From an uncultured Eubacteriales bacterium (GTDB lineage Bacteria > Bacillota > Clostridia > Oscillospirales > CAG-382): DNA of 64,000 bases. The translations under genes and the position numbers were made by a program. The notes under the pieces were generated by a model, which ran no database searches, was not told where the DNA came from, and worked only from the letters and a program-made list of their open reading frames with translations. The stretch is from positions 1 to 64,000 of the forward strand of contig CAKSCV010000012.1 in the NCBI GenBank assembly GCA_934444645.1. The letters are read 5' to 3'. This document shows, in pieces, positions 28,550 through 37,181 of this stretch; within the stretch, counting starts at the first letter, position 1; each line of letters starts with the position of its first letter.

Positions 28550-29205
28550 TTTGTCATTTTCTCCTGCTTCACCTTATGGTCGATCACGTTGCGCGACGCA
28601 AGCTCATACTGAATATCCCGCAGGCTGATTCCCGTGTATGCCATAAGCACCAAAACATGATAGCACAGATCGGCGATTTCGTAGACGGTTTCTTTTTTGT
28701 CCTCCGCTTTCGCCGCAATGATCACTTCGGTGCTTTCCTCCCCTACCTTTTTGAGGATTTTATCAAGGCCTTTTTCAAAAAGATAGGTCGTGTACGACCC
28801 CTCTTTCATCTCTTTTTTGCGGTCAAGAAGAAGATTCATGAGCTTGGAAAGCGAAAATTCAGCCATCGTATCATCGCGGCAAACCGTGTTGGTAAAGCAG
28901 CTTTCCGTGCCGGTGTGGCACGCAGGACCGTCCTTTTCCACAATAACGTTTAACGCGTCGTAATCGCAGTCCGCGGTGATCGACACAATGTGCTGATAAT
29001 TGCCGCTCGTTTCGCCCTTTGTCCAAAGCGTGTTTCGCGAACGGCTCCAAAAGCAGGTGAGGCCGGTTTCGATCGATTTTTCAAGGCTTTCTCTGTTCAT
29101 ATACGCAAGCGTGAGAACCTCTTTGGTGATGTTGTCGGTGACGATGGCCGGGATAAGTCCCTTTTCGTCAAATTTTAATTTGCTGATATCAAAATCACAC
29201 TTCAT
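28546..29205 (-). CDS. hisIE: Bifunctional phosphoribosyl-AMP cyclohydrolase / phosphoribosyl-ATP pyrophosphatase
   Basis: Steps 2 and 3 of histidine synthesis in one 219-residue protein. The N-terminal HisI half has TCFWSRSRNTLWTKGETSGN and the zinc ligands in DCDYDALNV and GPACHTGTESCF. The C-terminal HisE half has GSYTTYLFEKGLDKILKKVGEESTEVIIAAK. AGGAG precedes ATG 29205. Confidence 0.97.
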   Translation of the reverse strand: MKCDFDISKLKFDEKGLIPAIVTDNITKEVLTLAYMNRESLEKSIETGLTCFWSRSRNTLWTKGETSGNYQHIVSITADCDYDALNVIVEKDGPACHTGTESCFTNTVCRDDTMAEFSLSKLMNLLLDRKKEMKEGSYTTYLFEKGLDKILKKVGEESTEVIIAAKAEDKKETVYEIADLCYHVLVLMAYTGISLRDIQYELASRNVIDHKVKQEKMTK

Positions 29206-29220
29206 TTTTTGGTTGCTCCT

Positions 29221-29979
29221 TCAAATTCTAACTAATATTCCGTTTTCTTTTAACGTTCGCTTCAAATCGGGGATTTCCACTTCTCCGAAGTGAAAAATCG
29301 ATGCGGCAAGTCCGGCATCCACCTGCGGAAGCTTTGTAAACAGCTCCGCAAAATCGTCTTTTTTACCGGCTCCTCCCGAAGCGATAACCGGCACATTCAC
29401 CGCATTGCATACCGCTTCTAACATTTCAAGATCAAAGCCGCCTTTCACGCCGTCGGTGTCGATGGAATTCAAAACGACCTCGCCGGCACCCCGTTCAACG
29501 CATTGTTTGATCCACGAAACCGCCTCAAGGCCGGTCTTCTCGCGTCCGCCCTTGGCATACACGGAAAATTGTCCATTTTCGCGCTTGACATCCACCGAAA
29601 GAACCACGCACTGGTTGCCGTATTTTTTCGCCGCCTCATCAATCAGGTTCGGATTTTTAAGCGCACCCGAATTGACACTTACCTTGTCCGCACCGCATTT
29701 TAACATCCGGTCAAAATCGCCCACCGTGTTGATGCCGCCGCCGACCGTCAGCGGAATGAAAATCGTTTCGGCGACCTTTTTTAAGATATCGGTAAAAAGC
29801 GCCCTGCCTTCGGCCGATGCGGTTATGTCGTAAAAAACAAGCTCGTCCGCGCCGTTGTCGCTGTAATATTTCGCAAGCTCCACCGGCGACGAAACGTCCG
29901 ACAGCCCCTTAAAATTCACGCCTTTCACCACGCGGCCGTCTTTAACATCAAGGCATGGGATAATTCGTTTTGTAATCAT
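29221..29979 (-). CDS. hisF: Imidazole glycerol phosphate synthase, cyclase subunit
   Basis: A 252-residue (beta-alpha)8 barrel that uses ammonia from HisH. The start IIPCLDVKDGRVVKGVNF holds the first catalytic Asp (CLDV), and the second is in LNSIDTDGVKGGFD. Its start overlaps the hisA stop by 4 nt. Confidence 0.98.
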   Translation of the reverse strand: MITKRIIPCLDVKDGRVVKGVNFKGLSDVSSPVELAKYYSDNGADELVFYDITASAEGRALFTDILKKVAETIFIPLTVGGGINTVGDFDRMLKCGADKVSVNSGALKNPNLIDEAAKKYGNQCVVLSVDVKRENGQFSVYAKGGREKTGLEAVSWIKQCVERGAGEVVLNSIDTDGVKGGFDLEMLEAVCNAVNVPVIASGGAGKKDDFAELFTKLPQVDAGLAASIFHFGEVEIPDLKRTLKENGILVRI

Positions 29980-30689
29980 TTTGCCACCTCAATCGCTTTT
30001 TCAAGCGAGATCGCCTTTGTATAGTACGCCTTGCCGACAATCGCGCCGTAAATGCCTAAAGCTTTGAGCTTTTTTATATCGTCAAGGCTGCTCACACCGC
30101 CCGACGCGATGATGTTGGTATCGAATTTTTCCGACAGCTCCTTGTATAGACCGACGTTTGTGCCCTGCATGGCACCGTCCTTGGAAACGTCGGTGCAAAT
30201 CACGGTTTTAACGCCGATATTCTGCATTTTCTCACAGAATTCGAACGGCGTAAACGTACTCAAAGCCGTCCAGCCTTTGATGGCGACAAAGCCGTCCTTG
30301 ATATCGATGCCCACCGCAATCTTATCGCCGTATATCCGAACCGCACTTCTTAAAAATTCCTCATCCTTCACCGCCGCCGTGCCGAGAATGACGCGTCCCA
30401 CGCCGGCCTTGATGTATGTTTCCACCGTTTCAAGCGTGCGGATGCCGCCGCCGACTTCGGTAAAAAGCGCCGTGTTCTGCACAATGTTTTCGATCGTGCC
30501 GATGTTCGGCGTTTCACCCGTTTTCGCTCCCTCAAGGTCTACCACGTGCAAAAACGCCGCGCCCGCCTTTTCAAAATCCTTAGCGATTTCAAGCGGATGG
30601 TCGCTGTAAACCGTCATCTTCCGATAATCGCCCTTCAAGAGCCGAACCGCTTTGCCGTCATACAAATCGATCGCAGGAAAAATATGCAT
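29976..30689 (-). CDS. hisA: Phosphoribosylformimino-5-aminoimidazole carboxamide ribotide isomerase
   Basis: HisA barrel, 237 residues, starting MHIFPAIDLYDGKAVRL with catalytic Asp8 (AIDL). A second Asp lies in VICTDVSKDGAMQG. Two ATGs are possible: 30695 overlaps the hisH stop (ATGA), and 30689 is spaced 6 nt from GGAGGG. The latter is preferred. Confidence 0.96.
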   Translation of the reverse strand: MHIFPAIDLYDGKAVRLLKGDYRKMTVYSDHPLEIAKDFEKAGAAFLHVVDLEGAKTGETPNIGTIENIVQNTALFTEVGGGIRTLETVETYIKAGVGRVILGTAAVKDEEFLRSAVRIYGDKIAVGIDIKDGFVAIKGWTALSTFTPFEFCEKMQNIGVKTVICTDVSKDGAMQGTNVGLYKELSEKFDTNIIASGGVSSLDDIKKLKALGIYGAIVGKAYYTKAISLEKAIEVAK

Positions 30690-30691
30690 AT

Positions 30692-31309
30692 TCATCCCTC
30701 CTTTTCGCAAAAGGCACGCAAAATGGCAAGTCCCGTCTTTCCGCTTTTTTCGGGATGGAACTGACATCCGTACACATTTCCGTTCTGCACCGCGGCAGTG
30801 AGCTTCGCACCGTATTCCGCGTTTGCAATCACGCTTTCTTCGCAATCTGCCGCATAATACGAATGGACAAAATACACAAAATCGCCGTCGCTTATATACT
30901 TGAAAATTTCGCTTTTCTTATCGGTAAATTCCAACGAATTCCAGCCGATATGCGGCACTTTCAGCGTTTTTCCGATTTTGTCGGCGATCGGGCGGATCTC
31001 GCCCTTGATAAGCCCAAGTCCCGCGTGCTCGCCGTATTCAAAGCTTTTGTCAAACAAAAGCTGCATACCGAGGCAAATTCCAAGCATCGGCTTGCCTTTT
31101 TTTACCTCCGAAACGAGCACCTCGTCAAGCTGCGCATCTTTTAACTTTTTTATCGCGTCGCCGAACGCGCCCACACCGGGAAGTAAGATTTTATCCGCGC
31201 TTTTGATTTTTTCACGGTCGCCCGTCACGCATACGTCCGCACCGACATAAGCAAGCGACCGGCTCAGTGAAAAAAGATTTCCAACGCCGTAATCGACAAT
31301 TGCAATCAT
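30692..31309 (-). CDS. hisH: Imidazole glycerol phosphate synthase, glutamine amidotransferase subunit
   Basis: Class I glutaminase, 205 residues. The catalytic cysteine is in GICLGMQLLF and the His/Glu pair in CQFHPEKSG. MIAIVDYGVGNLFS is the usual start. The ATG shares one base with the hisB stop codon (TGATG). Confidence 0.97.
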   Translation of the reverse strand: MIAIVDYGVGNLFSLSRSLAYVGADVCVTGDREKIKSADKILLPGVGAFGDAIKKLKDAQLDEVLVSEVKKGKPMLGICLGMQLLFDKSFEYGEHAGLGLIKGEIRPIADKIGKTLKVPHIGWNSLEFTDKKSEIFKYISDGDFVYFVHSYYAADCEESVIANAEYGAKLTAAVQNGNVYGCQFHPEKSGKTGLAILRAFCEKEG

Positions 31310-31896
31310 CAAAGCACTCCCTTTGTTGATAAGATTTCGTCTTTGAACGCGCCGTCGATTTTGACCGCACCCGATAAGGTGCGCGCAAACGACTTGAAAG
31401 CGCCCTCGATGATGTGGTGCGAATTGGTTCCCGAAAGCTGTCGTATATGAAGCGTGCATTTTGCATTTCGCACAAACGCCGCAAAAAACTCCTCGCAAAG
31501 CTCGGTGTCAAACGTGCCGACTTTTTCGGTGGGAATGGCAAGCGCATACGAGAGATGTGCCCGTCCCGACAAATCGACGGCTGTCAAAATAAGAGACTCA
31601 TCCATCGGGAGAATGGTGTCGGCATAGCGCGTAATACCTTTTTTGTCGCCGAGTGCTTTATAAAAAGTTTCACCGAGCGCAATGCCGATATCCTCCACCG
31701 TGTGATGGTCGTCCACATAGGTGTCGCCGACACAGGAAAGCGTCAAATCAAAATGTGCGTGCTTTGCAAAAAGCGTCAGCATGTGCTCCAAAAAGCCGCA
31801 GCCGCATTGGATTTCCGCCTTTCCGCTTCCGTCAAGATTTAACGAAAGGCTTATGTCCGTTTCGTTTGTTTTACGCCGGATTTCTGCCGTTCTCAT
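31309..31896 (-). CDS. hisB: Imidazoleglycerol-phosphate dehydratase
   Basis: A 195-residue monofunctional HisB. Metal-binding motifs HHTVEDIGIALGE and GTNSHHIIEGAFKSFAR and the start RKTNETDISLSLNLDGSG are present. Its start overlaps the hisC stop by 4 nt. Confidence 0.97.
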   Translation of the reverse strand: MRTAEIRRKTNETDISLSLNLDGSGKAEIQCGCGFLEHMLTLFAKHAHFDLTLSCVGDTYVDDHHTVEDIGIALGETFYKALGDKKGITRYADTILPMDESLILTAVDLSGRAHLSYALAIPTEKVGTFDTELCEEFFAAFVRNAKCTLHIRQLSGTNSHHIIEGAFKSFARTLSGAVKIDGAFKDEILSTKGVL

Positions 31897-32960
31897 GCCG
31901 TTTCCTCCTCGATAATTTCCTTGATTTTTTCGATAAGCACCGCCATTTCTTCCGTTGTGCCGACGGTGATCCGGTTAAAATCTTTGATTCGCTCGCCGTT
32001 AAAATGGCGTACCAGAATGCCCTTTTCTTTCAGCTTTTGATACATTTTTTCGCCGCTTATGGCGGGATGCTTTGCAAAAATAAAATTCGCCGAAGAATCG
32101 GTCATTTCAAAGCCGAGCTGTTTCAGTTCGTTCTGCACGGCGCCGCGCAGTGCTATGATTTTCCTGCAGTTTTCACGTGTATATTCTTCGTCATCCAGAA
32201 TTCCCTCGCCGAGTGCCATGGTCATGGCGTTGATGTTGTAGGGATTTGTGGAAAACCGCACCGTGTTTAAGTCGGCAATCAGGCTTTTGCAGGCAATCCC
32301 GAAGCCAAGCCGTGCACCTGCCGCCGAACGCGATTTGGAAAAGGTTTGCGTCACCAAAAGATTGTCGTATGTGTGTATCAGCGAAACCGCGCTTTCACCG
32401 CCGAAATCAACATAAGCCTCATCGATCACAACGATGTTTTCAGGATTGTTTTTCACGATCTCTTCAACCTCTGAAAGCGTAAGCGCGATGCCGGTCGGCG
32501 CGTTGGGATTGGCAAGAAAAACCGTCGCGTTTGCATGAAAATAATCCGCGATGTTTACGCCGAAATTGTTCCCAAGCGGGATTTTTCGGTACGGCACGCC
32601 GTTGTAATCGGCGAAAACCTCATAAAACCCATAGGTTATATCGGGAAAGACCGCTTCTTTTTCCTTGTCACAAAACGCGGCAAACGCGAAGTTCAGAATC
32701 TCATCCGAGCCGTTGACCGCCATGACCTCCTCTTTTGCAACACCGATTTGTTTTGCAAAGGCTTCGTCCAAAGCCGTGCAATCCGGGTCCGGATAAAGCA
32801 TCAGACGGTTTAGGATACCCGCTACTCTTGAAAGTGCCTTGTCCGACGGCGGAAACGGCGATTCGTTTGTATTTAACTTGATATATGCTTTATCCTGCGG
32901 CTGCTCGCCCGGCGTATACGGAATCAGCTTTTCGAATTTCTGCGACATAAATCTGCTCAT
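31893..32960 (-). CDS. hisC: Histidinol-phosphate aminotransferase
   Basis: PLP-dependent class I/II aminotransferase, 355 residues. NTNESPFPPS at the N terminus, NPNAPTG, the VIDEAYVDFGG strand and the PLP lysine in TQTFSKSRSAAGARLG are seen. GAGGA is 7 nt before ATG 32960. Confidence 0.97.
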   Translation of the reverse strand: MSRFMSQKFEKLIPYTPGEQPQDKAYIKLNTNESPFPPSDKALSRVAGILNRLMLYPDPDCTALDEAFAKQIGVAKEEVMAVNGSDEILNFAFAAFCDKEKEAVFPDITYGFYEVFADYNGVPYRKIPLGNNFGVNIADYFHANATVFLANPNAPTGIALTLSEVEEIVKNNPENIVVIDEAYVDFGGESAVSLIHTYDNLLVTQTFSKSRSAAGARLGFGIACKSLIADLNTVRFSTNPYNINAMTMALGEGILDDEEYTRENCRKIIALRGAVQNELKQLGFEMTDSSANFIFAKHPAISGEKMYQKLKEKGILVRHFNGERIKDFNRITVGTTEEMAVLIEKIKEIIEEETA

Positions 32961-32963
32961 GCT

Positions 32964-34238
32964 TCATTCCTCAAATCGTATGACCGCGCTTTTTGCGTGT
33001 GCCGTAAGACCCTCTTGTTCGGCAAAATACGCAACATCATATGCCACTTTTCCAAGTGCCTCCGCGGTGTAGTACGTGTACTGCGTTTTTTTCACAAAAT
33101 CGTCCACCGAAAGCGGACTGGAGAATTTTGCCGTGCCGCTTGTCGGCAATGTGTGGTTGGCGCCGGCAAGGTAGTCGCCTAACGCTTCGGGACAGTTTTT
33201 GCCCATGAACACCGAGCCTGCGTGACGGATCTCGTCCAGATAATCGAACGGATTGTCCACACAAAGCTCCAAATGCTCGGGTGCAATTTCATTTGCAATA
33301 TCAATCGCCGTTCGGATATTCTCCGCAACAATGATTTTACCGTTGTTGTCAATGGACGCACGCGCAATTTCCGCCCGTTCCAGTAACGGAATCTGAACTT
33401 CAAGCTCCTTTTGAACCTCTTCGGCCACCTTTGCCGAGGTCGTCACCAAAACCGCGCTTGCCAGTTTGTCATGCTCGGCCTGCGAGAGAAGGTCGGCAGC
33501 CGCATATTTCGGATTGACCGTTTCATCGGCAATAATCAAAATTTCGCTCGGTCCCGCCACCATATCGATGGAAACCAAGCCGAAAACCTGCTTTTTCGCC
33601 TCAGCGACATACGCGTTTCCCGGTCCGACGATTTTGTCCGCTTTCGGAATGCTCTCGGTGCCGTAGGCAAGCGCCGCAATCGCCTGTGCGCCGCCGACCT
33701 TGAAAATTTTGTCAATGCCGGCAATGTATGCCGCCGCAAGAATGACCGGGTTGACGCTGCCGTCGGGACGCGGAGGCGTGACCATCACAAGATTTTTCAC
33801 GCCGGCAATTTTGGCCGGAATGGCGTCCATCAAAACCGTGGACGGATACGCCGCCGTGCCGCCCGGAACATAAAGCCCGGCGCAGTCGACGGGAATGATC
33901 TTTTGGCCGGTTACAATGCCGCTTTCGTCGTTGATGATAAAGCTTGTGCGGACTTGCTTCTCGTGAAATTTCCGGATATTGGCCGCCGCTTTTTTTAATA
34001 TGTTTATGAATCTTTCGTCCACGGCTTTTACCGCGTTTTCCATTTCTTCGGCACTGACGGCAAACGACGAAAGCTTGGCTTTATCAAACCTTTCACAGTA
34101 TTCAAACAGAGCCTTGTCGCCGTTTCTTTTCACGTTCCCGATGATTTCGGAAACGATTCCTTCAACGTTTGTTTTCTCGTTTGTGCGCGCGAAAACAGCG
34201 TTGTTTTCAACCTCGCCGTATTTTAGGATCTTAATCAT
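32964..34238 (-). CDS. hisD: Histidinol dehydrogenase
   Basis: NAD-dependent enzyme performing the last two oxidations, 424 residues. Characteristic runs: VDCAGLYVPGGTAAYPSTVLM, VGPGNAYVAEAKKQVFG and the zinc/catalytic region DLLSQAEHD. Near the C terminus NHTLPTSGTAKFSSPLSV. GGAGG precedes ATG 34238. It overlaps hisG by 8 nt. Confidence 0.98.
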   Translation of the reverse strand: MIKILKYGEVENNAVFARTNEKTNVEGIVSEIIGNVKRNGDKALFEYCERFDKAKLSSFAVSAEEMENAVKAVDERFINILKKAAANIRKFHEKQVRTSFIINDESGIVTGQKIIPVDCAGLYVPGGTAAYPSTVLMDAIPAKIAGVKNLVMVTPPRPDGSVNPVILAAAYIAGIDKIFKVGGAQAIAALAYGTESIPKADKIVGPGNAYVAEAKKQVFGLVSIDMVAGPSEILIIADETVNPKYAAADLLSQAEHDKLASAVLVTTSAKVAEEVQKELEVQIPLLERAEIARASIDNNGKIIVAENIRTAIDIANEIAPEHLELCVDNPFDYLDEIRHAGSVFMGKNCPEALGDYLAGANHTLPTSGTAKFSSPLSVDDFVKKTQYTYYTAEALGKVAYDVAYFAEQEGLTAHAKSAVIRFEE

Positions 34239-34860
34239 GCTTTACCTCCAGATGTGCTGCGATAGTTTCAATGATATCGGTGTTGAATTTGAAGCTCGAC
34301 TTGTTCGCAATCAGCCGTGCGCTGACGGGAAAAATTTTTTCGATCACTTCCAGATTGTTTTCCTTTAGGGTCGTACCCGTTTCCACAATATCCACAATCA
34401 CGTCCGAAAGCCCCAAGATCGGCGCGATTTCAATCGAACCGTTTAAGTGAATGATGTCAATATCCCGCCCTTTTGCGTTGTAATACCGCTTTGCACAGTT
34501 TGAAAATTTCGTTGCAACCCGAAGCGTTTTGCGGTTTTCGTCAAAAAAGTCTTTTTTTGCCGCAACGCACATCGCGCATTTGCCGATATTTAAATCTAAA
34601 AGCTCGTATACCTCCGGCTCATATTCAAGCAAGATATCCTTGCCTGCAACACCGATATCCGCCGCGCCGCGCTCCACATAAATCGAAACATCCGACGGTT
34701 TTACCCAAAAATAACGAATCTTTTTATCGGGATTTTCAAAAATGAGCTTTCTTGTGTCATCCAAAACCGACGGACACTCAAAGCCGGCTCTTTCAAACAT
34801 TTTATAAACCTTTTCGCCGAGTCTTCCTTTCGGAAGCGCGATATTCAAAAAATCACTCAA
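34231..34860 (-). CDS. hisG: ATP phosphoribosyltransferase, short form (HisG-S)
   Basis: First, committed enzyme of the pathway. At about 209 residues it is the short form that lacks the regulatory C-terminal domain and works with HisZ, which is encoded just upstream. LNIALPKGRL and the PRPP-binding region IVDIVETGTTLKENNL are visible. A TTG at 34860, overlapping the end of hisZ and 4 nt after GGAG, is the likely start; an ATG at 34884 would add eight residues read from inside hisZ. Confidence 0.95.
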   Translation of the reverse strand: MSDFLNIALPKGRLGEKVYKMFERAGFECPSVLDDTRKLIFENPDKKIRYFWVKPSDVSIYVERGAADIGVAGKDILLEYEPEVYELLDLNIGKCAMCVAAKKDFFDENRKTLRVATKFSNCAKRYYNAKGRDIDIIHLNGSIEIAPILGLSDVIVDIVETGTTLKENNLEVIEKIFPVSARLIANKSSFKFNTDIIETIAAHLEVKHD

Positions 34861-35959
34861 GTCTCTCCAAGCCTCCGTTTTCAAATTTATAAAGCGACCG
34901 ATACCGCAGATTCTGCGGCAGCTTCTTTTGTGCCGAAACGCTGATGTTTTTCTCCGTCAGCGCAGCAAGCGCGTCTTTAAGCACCTTTGCGTCTGCCGTT
35001 TCATCGTACAAAACAAGCGCGCCGACATCATATTTTTCCTCGTCATCCGGCAGCCGTTCGAGAAGGTCGAGATACACGGCAAACCCGATCGCATTGGAAT
35101 TCCGTTTCATTTTTCGCATAAGACCGTCATATTGGCCGCCCGACAAAATGCCCGTAGGAATGGTATGGATAAAGCCCTTGAACACAATTCCGTTGTAATA
35201 ACTCAAATCGTGAATCACCGAAAAATCGAAACGGATTCTTGCTTCAAGTCCGCTGTTTTCAAAATAGGCGGCGATTTTTTCAAGCTCGGTCACATACGGC
35301 GAAATCTTGTCAAAATCAATCTCTTTGAGTGCTGTAACAACTTTTTTCATATTGCCGTAAAGCGACGCGGTCTTCACAAGGATATCGGCCGCTTTTTCGT
35401 CAGCGTTTTCCGCCGCACAAATGCGTTTGATTCCCTGAACGTTTTTTTCGCCGAGACATTTCCAAATCTCCTTTTCAGCGTCAGGTGAAACCGAAAGTGC
35501 CTTGATTTCCTCCGAAATCAGCTCCATATGGGAAATATCGAGAATGAAATCCTCCGAAATGCTCTCAAGGCTTTTTGCTGCCAGAAAAAGCGTTTCACAG
35601 ATGATATACTCGTCCACATCGCCAAGGCATTCAAGGCCGGTCTGCATGATTTCCTTGAACGACTGCGTCCCTTTTGAGACACGGTAAACGTTTTCGTTGT
35701 AGTAGACCTTTTTCACCGAGCCGGTGATGTCGGTGCTGTCCTTGATGATGGAAAGCGTAACATCCGGTTTTAACGCCATGAGAACGCCGTTGGTATCGGT
35801 GAACGTGATGATGCTGTCCGACACGAGAAAATCCTTGTTGCGCGTATATAGATCGTATTCCTCAAACCGGCTCATCTTAAACGGACGGTAGCCGTAGCTT
35901 TCGTATAAATTACGCAATTTGAAAATCGCTTTTTCTTCGCTTCGCAAAATGTAATCCAT
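34853..35959 (-). CDS. hisZ: ATP phosphoribosyltransferase regulatory subunit HisZ
   Basis: A histidyl-tRNA-synthetase-like paralogue (368 residues) that forms the octameric transferase with short HisG. Features include the class II-like FEEYDLYTRNKDFL (residues about 25-40), LKPDVTLSI, and GGQYDGL. ATG 35959 follows GGAG with 12 nt spacing; it begins 2 nt from the hisR stop. Confidence 0.95.
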   Translation of the reverse strand: MDYILRSEEKAIFKLRNLYESYGYRPFKMSRFEEYDLYTRNKDFLVSDSIITFTDTNGVLMALKPDVTLSIIKDSTDITGSVKKVYYNENVYRVSKGTQSFKEIMQTGLECLGDVDEYIICETLFLAAKSLESISEDFILDISHMELISEEIKALSVSPDAEKEIWKCLGEKNVQGIKRICAAENADEKAADILVKTASLYGNMKKVVTALKEIDFDKISPYVTELEKIAAYFENSGLEARIRFDFSVIHDLSYYNGIVFKGFIHTIPTGILSGGQYDGLMRKMKRNSNAIGFAVYLDLLERLPDDEEKYDVGALVLYDETADAKVLKDALAALTEKNISVSAQKKLPQNLRYRSLYKFENGGLERLE

Positions 35960-35960
35960 G

Positions 35961-36263
35961 TTAATTTTCTCCCTCTTCAAGCCTTTGGAGCACCGCCTGA
36001 TAGCCGCCCGTGCCGTAGGTGAAGCATTGCTTCACGCGGCTTACCGTCGCAGTGCTTGCACCGGTTTCTTTGGAAATCTCCGTATAGCTTTTGTTCTGCC
36101 GCAAAAGCTTGGCAACCTCCAACCGCTGTGAAAGCGTTTGGATTTCTTTTACGGTGCATATATCTTCAAAAAAATCGTAGCATTCCTCCACGCTTTTTAA
36201 GGTCAGAATCGCCTCAAAAAGCGTATCGGTGAATGCCGTATACTTCTTTTCCATCTGTTCCAC
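35961..36263 (-). CDS. hisR: TrpR/YerC-family regulator, likely HisR
   Basis: A 100-residue helix-turn-helix protein of the YerC/YecD group: LEVAKLLRQNKSYTEISKETGASTATVSRVKQC is the DNA-binding part. Members next to his genes in Firmicutes are predicted histidine-responsive repressors (HisR). As first gene of the his operon it would control its own transcript. The role is inferred from family and position. Confidence 0.85.
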   Translation of the reverse strand: MEQMEKKYTAFTDTLFEAILTLKSVEECYDFFEDICTVKEIQTLSQRLEVAKLLRQNKSYTEISKETGASTATVSRVKQCFTYGTGGYQAVLQRLEEGEN

Positions 36264-36297
36264 GTTCCTCTTAAAGAAAGCTTCTTGTTGCTTTATT

Positions 36298-36326
36298 ATA
36301 TTATCACGTTAAAACAATAAAGTCAA
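36298..36326 (-). promoter_or_regulatory. Sigma-A promoter of the his operon
   Basis: On the minus strand TTGACT (36321-36326), a 17-nt spacer and TAATAT (36298-36303). An imperfect palindrome around AAGAAAGCTTCTT (36276-36288), just after the transcription start, is a candidate repressor site; that part is a guess. Confidence 0.8.
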
Positions 36327-36396
36327 GTGGTGTCACAAAGAATTTACAAAAATACAATGCGTTTTTTGTAAACACGCGCGGGTTGTATCCGCCGCA

Positions 36397-36482
36397 GCAT
36401 GTCCGACAGCACCCAGCTCCTAATATCCGTGTGTATAAGAGCAGTTTTCATAAGACCTGTGATCGAAACAACGGAAATGAGC
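36397..36482 (-). pseudogene. Fragment of an agrC-like histidine kinase gene
   Basis: 86 nt align without gaps to 55989-56074, inside the agrC gene of this window, with about 15 mismatches. On the minus strand it encodes ISVVSITGLMKTALIHTD, against ISVVSITGLMKIALVHTD in AgrC. Nothing else of the kinase remains on either side. This is a relic of a second agrC-like gene. Confidence 0.8.
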
Positions 36483-36491
36483 CAAATCAAT

Positions 36492-36542
36492 AAAGCGGCA
36501 GACAAGGACGTCCTGTTTAAGACGCCTTTGTCTGCCGCTTTT
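36492..36542. terminator. Long hairpin beside the agrC fragment
   Basis: AAAGCGGCAGACAAGG (from 36492) pairs with the CCTTTGTCTGCCGCTTT that ends at 36542, leaving a short loop. The T-runs are short on both strands, so it may be a bidirectional terminator of a lost gene. From 36543 to 36701 I see no gene. Confidence 0.55.
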
Positions 36543-36701
36543 CTGTGCAAAAATGATTATGGCTGTATTATAATCGGAATCATTCTTGCTGTCAATGGCT
36601 TTTTTGAAATTTGTTGTTCAGACACAAAAACTTGTTTCAAAATTTGTGCTGAAGCACATAAGTTGAGCTGGATATTGTGATCGACCCGAAAAAGCAACTA
36701 T

Positions 36702-36989
36702 TCAAAAGGCTCCCGAATGCCACTTCCTCCGGGAGCCTTTTGGGGGATTATAAAAGCTTACATCAACCGTGAGTGTGCCGTTCGGGCTGAAGGTGGTGCC
36801 GCTGTCGCCCTGCATGATGCCGTATTCGTAGGCATCTTTGACGCTGGCGGCATACCATTCGCCGGACGGAACATCCGTGAACATACCGTCTGTGTAATCC
36901 TTGCTCTTGGCAAAGTCGGCGTGAACGCACGTAGCAAGCGTGAGTGCAGCTGTAAGGCCGGCTGCCAATAACATAAATTTGTTCTTCAT
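36702..36989 (-). pseudogene. 3'-truncated SLH-domain surface protein
   Basis: Begins with a good ribosome binding site (AAAGGAG), a signal peptide (MKNKFMLLAAGLTAALTLATC, cleavage after HAD) and one SLH start (FTDVPSGEWYAASVKDAYEYGIMQGD, in parts; SPNGTLTV). After Val-Asp-Val the SLH repeat is cut off and the frame runs into a hairpin terminator, giving an unrelated tail of about 18 residues. SLH proteins usually carry three repeats; here less than one is left. Confidence 0.75.
36704..36741 (-). terminator. Terminator lying inside the truncated SLH frame
   Basis: A 12-bp perfect stem, AAAAGGCTCCCG at 36704-36715 with 36730-36741. On the minus strand it follows the broken SLH frame and probably ended the intact gene or a joined one. 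Confidence 0.65.
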
Positions 36990-37039
36990 TGATAGCTCCT
37001 TTTGGATTGTTTGGGTTTGTTTATCCTACAGTATAAACA

Positions 37040-37069
37040 ACCGGTTCCGGGCGATCGCTCGAAACCGGT
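37040..37069. repeat. 30-nt palindrome with GCGATCGC centre
   Basis: ACCGGTT at 37040 pairs with AACCGGT ending at 37069; all 15 pairs of the stem form if two G-U wobbles are allowed. It lies in the leader of the SLH remnant. It could be an attenuator or a protein-binding palindrome. Confidence 0.6.
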
Positions 37070-37149
37070 CGAAAAGGAGAGAGTACAGACTGATTTTCAT
37101 CTGTACGTTTATGGAAAATTCCGCTTATTACGAAGCGCGGCTTTATGCT

Positions 37150-37181
37150 ATACACAAATTTTGCAATAATATGCACAAATT
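37150..37181. promoter_or_regulatory. Direct-repeat operator, copy 2
   Basis: ATACACAAATT (37150-37160) and ATGCACAAATT (37171-37181), 21 nt apart start to start. It matches the operator at 38475-38506 in sequence, orientation and spacing. It lies upstream of the SLH remnant, and the right half-site touches the stop codon of the glycosidase gene. Confidence 0.65.

Noticed and set aside
36344..36550. 68-codon frame as an intact gene
   Set aside because: Only the 86-nt part matches agrC; the rest is unrelated and there is no ribosome binding site. Treated as a relic.
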